From an uncultured Collinsella sp. (GTDB lineage Bacteria; Actinomycetota; Coriobacteriia; Coriobacteriales; Coriobacteriaceae): a stretch of DNA of 5,985 bases. The translations under genes were made by a program, and so were the position numbers. The notes under the pieces were generated by a model. That model did no database searches, was not told where the DNA came from, and worked only from the letters and a program-made list of their open reading frames with translations. The stretch lies in contig URGF01000118.1 of the NCBI GenBank assembly GCA_900547285.1, positions 1 through 5,985 on the forward strand, written 5' to 3'. Every line of letters starts with the position of its first letter. Position 1 is the stretch's first letter. Shown piece by piece: positions 1 to 4,204 of the stretch.

Positions 1-244
1 CGCGGCGCAGCGCGTCCTCGGACTGCCGCATGATCGAGCGCGCGTCGTCCACCAGCAGAGCGCCCGCCGGCGTCACCTTAACACCCGAATGCGAGCGCTC
101 GAACAACGTGATGCCAAACTCGGCCTCGAAACCCGACACTTGTTTGACGAGCGCCGGGGTCGACACGCGCAATTTTGCCGCCGCACGTGAGAAGCTTCCC
201 AGCTCCGCGGCGGCCGATATGGCCTCGAGTCGTCGATCGTACAC
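1..244 (-). CDS. LysR-family transcriptional regulator, N-terminal part (runs off the left edge)
   Basis: The first 81 codons encode the winged helix-turn-helix of a LysR-type regulator. The reading begins VYDRRLEAISAAAELGSFSR. Residues 6-40 hold the classic pattern LEAIsAAAELGSFSrAA...L.VStPALvKQVsgfE, and the wing follows as ITLFERSHSGVKVTPAG at 45-61. The effector-binding domain lies outside the window. The start is a GTG at 244-242 (valine as read, methionine when initiated). It has AGGAG at 255-251 six bases upstream and lies at the usual LysR N-terminus. There is no in-frame ATG nearby, so an ATG-only gene search would miss it. The gene diverges from the dehydrogenase at 478, which is the typical LysR arrangement, so it is probably the activator or repressor of that operon and autoregulated from the shared region. 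The family call is firm. The target and the effector are inference. Confidence 0.9.
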   Translation of the reverse strand, partial: MYDRRLEAISAAAELGSFSRAAAKLRVSTPALVKQVSGFEAEFGITLFERSHSGVKVTPAGALLVDDARSIMRQSEDALRR

Positions 245-250
245 GTCAAT

Positions 251-290
251 CTCCTGTTTTCGCGCCCGTGGCCACATGGTGCCACAGGAG
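251..290 (-). promoter_or_regulatory. Leader inverted repeat that can pair with the regulator's ribosome binding site
   Basis: CTCCTGT at 251-257 and ACAGGAG at 284-290 are perfect 7-bp inverted arms. In the minus-strand mRNA the downstream arm contains the AGGAG Shine-Dalgarno sequence of the LysR gene, so a hairpin would hide it. The loop contains a second self-complementary element, GTGGCCAC at 268-275. The pairing is visible; a role in translation control is inference. Confidence 0.35.
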
Positions 291-311
291 GTTGTTTTCG
301 CAGGTCATGCG

Positions 312-321
312 CTCAATTGAG
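312..321. promoter_or_regulatory. Perfect 10-bp palindrome in the divergent control region
   Basis: CTCAATTGAG is a perfect dyad in the AT-rich DNA between the two divergent genes, about 70 bp upstream of the LysR start. It could be an operator half, but short AT-centred palindromes also arise by chance. Beside it, a weak promoter pointing toward the LysR gene can be drawn on the minus strand: TTTACA (complement of 341-346) and TATTCT (complement of 320-325) with a 15-bp spacer, shorter than ideal. Confidence 0.25.
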
Positions 322-341
322 AATAAACTGCATCGCACAGT

Positions 342-369
342 GTAAACCTATGGTTAACGCCATTCTAAC
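342..369. promoter_or_regulatory. Candidate LysR-type operator (T-N11-A) upstream of the dehydrogenase promoter
   Basis: Two overlapping dyads lie here. GTAAACC (342-348) and GGTTAAC (352-358) are inverted with one mismatch around a 3-bp centre. GTTA (353-356) and TAAC (366-369) are inverted 9 bp apart, giving the LysR-typical T-N11-A (T355, A367). They end about 10 bp before the proposed -35 box at 380, a position usual for LysR activation sites. The T-N11-A rule is loose in AT-rich DNA, so this is a candidate only. Confidence 0.35.
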
Positions 370-379
370 AAATATGCAA

Positions 380-408
380 TTCACCTGCGCAAATGCAAAG
401 CATACGAT
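380..408 (+). promoter_or_regulatory. Candidate sigma70-type promoter for the SDR-MFS-Gfo/Idh operon
   Basis: TTCACC at 380-385 (4 of 6 to TTGACA) and TACGAT at 403-408 (4 of 6 to TATAAT) are separated by exactly 17 bp. Transcription would start near 415 and give a leader of about 63 nt that begins just before the hairpin at 425-451. Both boxes are imperfect, which fits a promoter that needs an activator such as the divergent LysR protein. Confidence 0.45.
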
Positions 409-424
409 AACCAGCGAAAACCAC

Positions 425-451
425 GTGGGTCGGTTAATGGGAGCGACCCAC
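425..451 (+). promoter_or_regulatory. 5' leader hairpin before the dehydrogenase
   Basis: GTGGGTCG (425-432) and CGACCCAC (444-451) form a perfect 8-bp GC-rich stem with an 11-nt loop. It lies between the proposed transcription start and the ribosome binding site AAGGGA at 465-470, which it leaves free. No T-tract follows. It could stabilise the 5' end of the mRNA, or be a protein site in DNA or RNA. Confidence 0.4.
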
Positions 452-477
452 CGGGAGGCACAAGAAGGGAAGTTCCT

Positions 478-1359
478 ATGAGCAATTGGCTTAAGCTCGA
501 GGGCGATGTCTGCGCCGTGACTGGCGCGCTCGGCGGTATGGGCGTCGAGATTTGCCGCGAGTTCGCCCGCAACGGCGCCAACGTCGTCCTGCTCGACCTG
601 GACGAGGAAAAGGTCAAGGCCGCAGCCGCCGACCTCGCCGCCGAGTTTGGCATCCACGCCGAGGGTTACAAGATGAACGCCACCGATGAGGCCGAGGTTC
701 AGGCCGCCGTCGACGCCACCATCACCGACTTCGGCCGCGTCGACGTCCTCGTCAACACCGCCGGCATCCTGCGCTTCGCCGCCATGGAGGACCTGCCGCT
801 GAGCGACTGGGAGCAGGTGCTCAACGTCAACCTCACCGGTTACTTCATCACCTCGCAGCGCTTTGGTCGCGAGATGATCAAGGCCGGCCAGGGTCGCCTG
901 GTGCACATCTCGACCGTTGCCAGCCACTCCCCCGAGACGTTCTCGGGCGTGTACAGCTCCACCAAGGCGGGCGTCAACATGATGTCCAAGATGCTGGCTG
1001 CCGAGTGGGGCCCCTACGGCGTGCGCTCCAACTGCGTCGAGCCTTGCTTCGTTAAGACCCCGATGTCGGCCAACTTCTACGCCGACCCCGAGGTCGAAAA
1101 GAGCCGCAGCCGCCTGATCGCCACGCGCCGCATCGGCGAGGTCAGCGATATCGCCAACGCCGTCATGTTCCTGGCGTCCAAGCGCTCGGACTTTACCACC
1201 GGCGACGCCATCAAGGTCGATGGCGGCTTCTCCAATATGATGGGCGACCTCACCGCCAAGCCCGGCGGCCGCCGAGCCTTTGCCGACAACTACCTCAAGA
1301 ACAAGGGTGTCGAGCTTTGGTCTGACGAGTCCGGCGTCGCAAAGCCGACCGACCAGTAA
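478..1359 (+). CDS. Short-chain dehydrogenase/reductase (classical SDR), NAD(H)-type, substrate unknown
   Basis: A 293-residue Rossmann-fold oxidoreductase, presumably cytosolic, interconverting an alcohol and a ketone. Visible SDR marks are the cofactor loop TGALGGMG at 15-22, an acidic residue (D40) at the end of the second strand that favours NAD over NADP, NTAG at 93-96 (usual NNAG), the active-site Asn N118 in LNVNLTG, and Y159-x3-K163. The residue 13 before the Tyr, normally the catalytic Ser, is Thr (T146, in HISTVAS). The usual PG of the loop after strand 6 reads PC (EPCFVKTPM). VDGG closes the core near residue 250, and about 40 residues follow, so the protein is longer than the usual 250. 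The N-terminus NWLKLEGDV recalls sorbitol-6-phosphate dehydrogenase-type SDRs, but this is weak. The start is supported by AAGGGA 7 nt upstream. First gene of the operon; the family is certain, the substrate is not. Confidence 0.93.
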   Translation: MSNWLKLEGDVCAVTGALGGMGVEICREFARNGANVVLLDLDEEKVKAAAADLAAEFGIHAEGYKMNATDEAEVQAAVDATITDFGRVDVLVNTAGILRFAAMEDLPLSDWEQVLNVNLTGYFITSQRFGREMIKAGQGRLVHISTVASHSPETFSGVYSSTKAGVNMMSKMLAAEWGPYGVRSNCVEPCFVKTPMSANFYADPEVEKSRSRLIATRRIGEVSDIANAVMFLASKRSDFTTGDAIKVDGGFSNMMGDLTAKPGGRRAFADNYLKNKGVELWSDESGVAKPTDQ

Positions 1360-1371
1360 ACCAGCCTGACA

Positions 1372-1402
1372 GGGAGGCCCCGCGGACATGTCCGCCCCTC
1401 CC
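1372..1402 (+). repeat. Strong hairpin between the SDR and transporter genes
   Basis: GGGAGG (1372-1377) pairs with CCTCCC (1397-1402). Inside it is the perfect 14-bp palindrome GCGGACATGTCCGC (1382-1395), which forms a 5-bp stem with a CATG loop. Only CCCC/C interrupts the two stems. No T-tract follows, so it is not a standard terminator. It ends about 10 bases before the weak GAAAGAG ribosome binding site (1415-1421) of the transporter. It may protect the upstream mRNA's 3' end, mark an RNA processing site, or bind a protein. Confidence 0.55.
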
Positions 1403-1425
1403 CCGCATCGATTAGAAAGAGTCCA

Positions 1426-2682
1426 ATGGCTTCCACCAACTCCAACAAGGGTCGCGCCGTCGTGCTTTCCGCTGCGTGCGTCACCATGTTCTTCATCAGC
1501 TCCATCGCGCTGTATTCCGTCGTGAGCAAGAACCTGCTCGCCGTCTACCCCGAGTGGTCCAGCGCTCTTACCTGGGCCTTCCCGGTCTTTCAGACCATCA
1601 TGGCCGTGACGGGCATCTTCGCCGGCCGCATCTCCGATAAGATCGGCCCGCGCAACGTCGTGATCGCTGCCGCCGTGTGCTACGGCGTGGGCTGGTTCAT
1701 GTCCGGCACCGTCACCGAGCCGTGGCAGTTCTACCTGTGGTTCTCGCTCGTCGCCGCCATCGGCAACGGCCTGGGCTACAACCCCGCGCTCACCACCGGT
1801 CAAAAGTGGTTCATCGACAAGAAGGGCCTCGCCTCCGGCATCACCCTGGCCGCTTCGACCGCCGGTCCCGCCGTGCTGTCCCCGGTGCTCGCCTCGCTGC
1901 TCATCCCGAGCCTGGGTATCTTTGGCGCCCTTAAGGCACTCGGCGTCATCTTCTTTGTGATGATCGCCGCCTCCGCCCTGTTCCTGAAGGCCCCCGAGGC
2001 CGGTTGGCTGCCCGAGGGCTTCGAGGCCCCCAAGGGCGGCGCACACGCCGGCACCTTCGGCGACCTCACCCCGGGCGAGATGGTCAAGACCCCGCGCTTC
2101 TGGGTCCTCATCGTCACCTTCGCCTTTGCTGCCACCGCCGGCACCCTGCTCGTGGGCAAGGTTGCCTCCATCGCCGCCGTCCAGCTCTTCGCCGACCCCA
2201 CGAGCGCCGCAGCTGTCGCCCTCGGCGGTGTGGTGGTCTCCGTCAACACCTGTGCCAACCTGGTCGGCCGTCTGTCCTTTGGCCAGATCATCGACAAGCT
2301 CGGCGCCTATAAGTCGCTGCTCATCAGCCTTGTCGTCACCATCGTCGCACTCGTCATCATGTCGATGAGCTTTACGCAGAGCATGTTCTTTGTGGCGCTC
2401 GCCCTGCTCGGCTTTAGCTTTGGCGCCCTGCTCGTCATCTACCCGCCGCTCACCGGTGGCGCCTTTGGCACCAGCAACATCGGCGTCAACTACGGCATCA
2501 TGTTCTTGGGCTATGCCGCTTCCACCTGGATCAGCCAGCCCATCACCGCCGTGCTGTATCACGCCGAGGCCGGCAGCGCCGCCTACCAGCAGTCCTTCTA
2601 CGGCGCCATCGTGATCGCCGCCATCGCCGTCGTGCTCACCGTCTACATGATGGTCTCCGACAGCAAGAAGAAGTCCGCCTAG
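1426..2682 (+). CDS. Major facilitator superfamily transporter, oxalate/formate antiporter (OFA)-like
   Basis: A 418-residue inner-membrane carrier with about 12 hydrophobic segments in two halves, joined by a polar loop at about 188-222. The MFS motif A loop between TM2 and TM3 reads GRISDKIGPRN at 67-77, and its second-half counterpart is GQIIDKLGAYK at 286-296. The stretch GYNPALTTGQKWFIDKKGLASG around 116-137 (W128, KKGL 132-135) and the segment MVKTPRFWVL (about 219-228) are typical of the OFA / monocarboxylate branch of MFS. This suggests a small organic anion such as a sugar acid or carboxylate as cargo, but MFS substrate calls from sequence are unreliable. Length is normal. The start has a weak upstream purine run (GAAAGAG). 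The gap to the SDR is 66 bp, with the same direction and no promoter seen, so it is probably co-transcribed. Confidence 0.9.
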   Translation: MASTNSNKGRAVVLSAACVTMFFISSIALYSVVSKNLLAVYPEWSSALTWAFPVFQTIMAVTGIFAGRISDKIGPRNVVIAAAVCYGVGWFMSGTVTEPWQFYLWFSLVAAIGNGLGYNPALTTGQKWFIDKKGLASGITLAASTAGPAVLSPVLASLLIPSLGIFGALKALGVIFFVMIAASALFLKAPEAGWLPEGFEAPKGGAHAGTFGDLTPGEMVKTPRFWVLIVTFAFAATAGTLLVGKVASIAAVQLFADPTSAAAVALGGVVVSVNTCANLVGRLSFGQIIDKLGAYKSLLISLVVTIVALVIMSMSFTQSMFFVALALLGFSFGALLVIYPPLTGGAFGTSNIGVNYGIMFLGYAASTWISQPITAVLYHAEAGSAAYQQSFYGAIVIAAIAVVLTVYMMVSDSKKKSA

Positions 2683-2690
2683 TTTTACCG

Positions 2691-2721
2691 ATGCGACAAA
2701 GGGACAGCCCCTTTGTCGCAT
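2691..2721 (+). repeat. 13-bp perfect hairpin between the transporter and Gfo/Idh genes
   Basis: ATGCGACAAAGGG (2691-2703) and CCCTTTGTCGCAT (2709-2721) form a perfect 13-bp stem with the loop ACAGC. No T-run follows (TCCACC), so simple termination is unlikely. It lies 8 bases after the transporter stop and 19 bases before the AAGGAG of the next gene. The near-perfect symmetry and intergenic position suggest a dispersed extragenic palindrome or a 3'-end stabiliser that sets different mRNA levels for the flanking genes. Confidence 0.6.
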
Positions 2722-2751
2722 TCCACCGGTCACCAGTATTAAGGAGTCGAA

Positions 2752-3792
2752 ATGTCTGAGCTCAACCCCGTCCGCATTGCCGTTATCGGCGCCGGCGCCA
2801 TGGGCCGCAACCACATCCGCTTTGTCACCGAGGAGCCCGAGGCCGAGCTCGTCGCCATCGCCGATGCCTTTGAGGGCGCCCGCGCCACGGCCGAGACCGC
2901 CGGCGTGCCGTTCTTTACCGATCCCGCCCAGATGATGGACGAGGTCAAGCCCGAGGCCGTCATCATCGCCACCCCCAACGACCTGCACCTGGGCGTTGCC
3001 CGCGAGGCCATCAAGCGCAACATCGTGCCGTTGGTCGAAAAGCCGATCTCCAACGACCTCGAGGATGCCCAGGCTTTCGCCGCCGAGGCCGAGACCGCCG
3101 GCGTGCCCGTGCTCGTGGGTCAGCACCGTCGCCACAACCCCTTCGTCAACAAGGCCAAGGAGATCATCGAGTCCGGCGAACTGGGCAAGCTCACCGTGTC
3201 GAGCTTCCATTACATGATCTATAAGAATGACGAGTACTTCGATGTCGAGTGGCGCCGCAAGAAGGGTGCCGGCCCGATCCTGGTTAACCTGGTGCACGAC
3301 GTCGACCTGCTCCGCTATCTGCTGGGCGAGCCCGTTGCCGTCCAGGGTATGCAGTCCAGCGCCGCCCGCGGTTTTGAGACCGAGGACTCCGCCGTGGTCA
3401 ACGTCCGTTTTGCCGATGGCGCGCTCGCGAGCATGACCATCTCCGACGCCACCGCCAGCCCCTGGAACTGGGAGGCCACCGCTCGCGAGGACCCGCAGTA
3501 CCGTCCCTTCGACGCCGACGCCTACTTCATTGGCGGCACCAAGGGCGCCCTTTCGCTGCCCCGCCTGCACCAGTTCTCCTACGACGGCGCCTCCAACTGG
3601 CACAAGCCGCTGCAGATGGAGATTCCGGCCGTCGACCCGGCGTTGCCCCACAAGATGCAGCTCAAGCACTTTGTGAAGGTCGTCCGCCGCGAGGTCGAGC
3701 CCGTCGTGACCCCCGCCGACAACGTCAAGACGCTCACGCTTCTCAACGCCATCAAGGAGGCCGCCGAGACCGGCCAGCTCGTCGAGCTGTAG
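2752..3792 (+). CDS. Gfo/Idh/MocA-family NAD(P)-dependent oxidoreductase
   Basis: A 346-residue, usual-length cytosolic dehydrogenase of the glucose-fructose oxidoreductase / inositol dehydrogenase family. The N-terminal Rossmann domain shows VIGAGAMGRNH (11-21; G13, G15, G18) and D38 at the end of strand 2, which points to NAD. ATPNDLH at 73-79 and the family signature EKP at 96-98 (K97 catalytic) follow, then GQHRRHNP at 123-130. The C-terminal substrate domain has GAGPILVNLVHDVDLLRYL, where H182 and D185 match the family's HxxD catalytic pair. Members oxidise or reduce one hydroxyl of sugars, sugar acids, cyclitols or glycosides. The start is supported by AAGGAG at 2741-2746. It is the last gene of the operon, 69 bp after the transporter and ending before a terminator. 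No glycoside-cleaving partner is visible in the window, so a C-glycoside pathway (DgpA-type) is only one possibility. Confidence 0.93.
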   Translation: MSELNPVRIAVIGAGAMGRNHIRFVTEEPEAELVAIADAFEGARATAETAGVPFFTDPAQMMDEVKPEAVIIATPNDLHLGVAREAIKRNIVPLVEKPISNDLEDAQAFAAEAETAGVPVLVGQHRRHNPFVNKAKEIIESGELGKLTVSSFHYMIYKNDEYFDVEWRRKKGAGPILVNLVHDVDLLRYLLGEPVAVQGMQSSAARGFETEDSAVVNVRFADGALASMTISDATASPWNWEATAREDPQYRPFDADAYFIGGTKGALSLPRLHQFSYDGASNWHKPLQMEIPAVDPALPHKMQLKHFVKVVRREVEPVVTPADNVKTLTLLNAIKEAAETGQLVEL

Positions 3793-3865
3793 CACCTTAG
3801 GACAGGCCGCGGCAGAAACCCCATGCCGGGCCCCTCGGTCCGCCACCAATAAGTCCCTCTTCTTT

Positions 3866-3900
3866 GCCCCGCGAGCAGCCTCCTGCCCGCGGGGCTTTTT
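3866..3900 (+). terminator. Rho-independent terminator of the operon
   Basis: GCCCCGCG (3866-3873) pairs perfectly with CGCGGGGC (3888-3895). GCAG (3875-3878) and CTGC (3883-3886) extend the stem past one A-C mismatch, with a CCTC loop. Five T follow directly (3896-3900). It sits about 75 bp after the Gfo/Idh stop. Confidence 0.9.
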
Positions 3901-3931
3901 GACTACATTGGTAATGATTTTTCTGGGACGG

Positions 3932-3977
3932 GGCCCATTTTGCGCCTCAGCTTGGTTCGTTCGCCACGAAATGGGCC
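3932..3977. repeat. 9-bp inverted repeat overlapping the large one
   Basis: GGCCCATTT (3932-3940) and AAATGGGCC (3969-3977) are perfect inverted arms separated by 28 bp; wobble pairs could extend both ends by one. The right arm lies inside the left arm of the large inverted repeat (3962-3994), so the two foldings cannot form together. Confidence 0.5.
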
Positions 3978-4123
3978 TATCTACTACGTTTAACCGACCA
4001 CCCTCAACCATGCCGAATTTCGCGAAATAAAAACCGCAGGTAACCGGCTTGTCGATTTTCGGAAAACCCAGGTATGGTCAGCCCCTACGGGTAAAACGTA
4101 GTAGATAGGCCGTTTTCGTGGCG
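3962..4123. repeat. Large imperfect inverted repeat, 33-nt arms
   Basis: Arm 3962-3994 and arm 4091-4123 are reverse complements at 30 of 33 positions. Each starts CGCCACGAAA, then has a 2-base difference (TG against AC), then the shared core GGCCTATCTACTACGTTT, one more mismatch, and AC. The 96-bp centre contains the perfect palindrome ATTTCGCGAAAT (4017-4028). Traces of weaker similarity seem to continue inward beyond the arms, with ACCAT(G/A)CC appearing on both sides. It encodes no protein. It could be a miniature inverted-repeat element, a pair of inverted extragenic repeats, or a structured RNA. I found no clear target-site duplication directly at the arm ends. Confidence 0.75.
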
Positions 4124-4127
4124 CGGC

Positions 4128-4146
4128 CCCAAAACAGCCTTTTGGG
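4128..4146 (+). repeat. Short hairpin at the tex promoter
   Basis: CCCAAAA (4128-4134) and TTTTGGG (4140-4146) form a perfect 7-bp dyad around CAGCC. It covers the place where a -35 box for the -10 at 4155 would lie, so it may be an operator. It may also be part of the repeat region to its left. Confidence 0.35.
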
Positions 4147-4151
4147 ACGGG

Positions 4152-4160
4152 TGGTATCCT
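4152..4160 (+). promoter_or_regulatory. Candidate extended -10 promoter of tex
   Basis: TGGTATCCT fits an extended -10 (TGn followed by TATCCT at 4155-4160, 4 of 6 to TATAAT). There is no good -35 box 16-18 bp upstream, which extended -10 promoters can tolerate. Transcription would start near 4167, giving a leader of about 38 nt before the tex ATG. Confidence 0.35.
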
Positions 4161-4204
4161 TGGTAGCCCTGTGCTGCAAACGCACCTTAAACGCAAGGAG
4201 TCCC

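Larger units (their letters stand above)
3793..4204. other. 412-bp non-coding region between the operon and tex
   Basis: No convincing gene is present. From left to right it holds the 73-bp trailer of the Gfo/Idh gene with no structure I can support, the terminator at 3866-3900, a short inverted repeat at 3932-3977 that shares DNA with a large inverted repeat at 3962-4123, a hairpin at 4128-4146 and the tex promoter. TGGGACGGG occurs as a direct repeat at 3924-3932 and 4143-4151, either side of the large repeat. Confidence 0.7.

Noticed and set aside
73..285. A 70-codon minus-strand frame with an ATG start at the left edge
   Set aside because: It overlaps the LysR gene in another frame and gives an Arg/Cys-rich sequence without domain features. 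The LysR frame starting at GTG 244 explains the DNA.
30..320. A 96-codon plus-strand frame opposite the LysR gene
   Set aside because: It is antisense to the helix-turn-helix coding region, has no ribosome binding site that I can see, and has low-complexity composition.
478..1359. Bile-acid hydroxysteroid dehydrogenase, a known Collinsella SDR type
   Set aside because: The sequence differs from the 7-beta enzyme I recall from Collinsella in its cofactor loop, active-site surroundings and C-terminus, and the context with Gfo/Idh and an OFA-like carrier points to small hydroxylated compounds.
1372..1402. Terminator between the SDR and transporter genes
   Set aside because: The stem is strong but is followed by CCGCATCGATT and not a T-tract, so intrinsic termination is unlikely.
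313..4011. A 1232-codon open frame on the minus strand spanning the whole operon
   Set aside because: It is antisense in exact codon register to all three plus-strand genes, which share one frame. In GC-rich genes that avoid TTA, CTA and TCA codons this antisense frame lacks stops. The product is a low-complexity run of Gly, Asp, His, Val and Leu with no domain, and the sense genes are clearly real.
3990..4196. A 68-codon minus-strand frame in the region before tex
   Set aside because: It starts at the tex ribosome binding site and crosses the promoter and most of the inverted repeat. It has no ribosome binding site of its own and no recognisable protein features.
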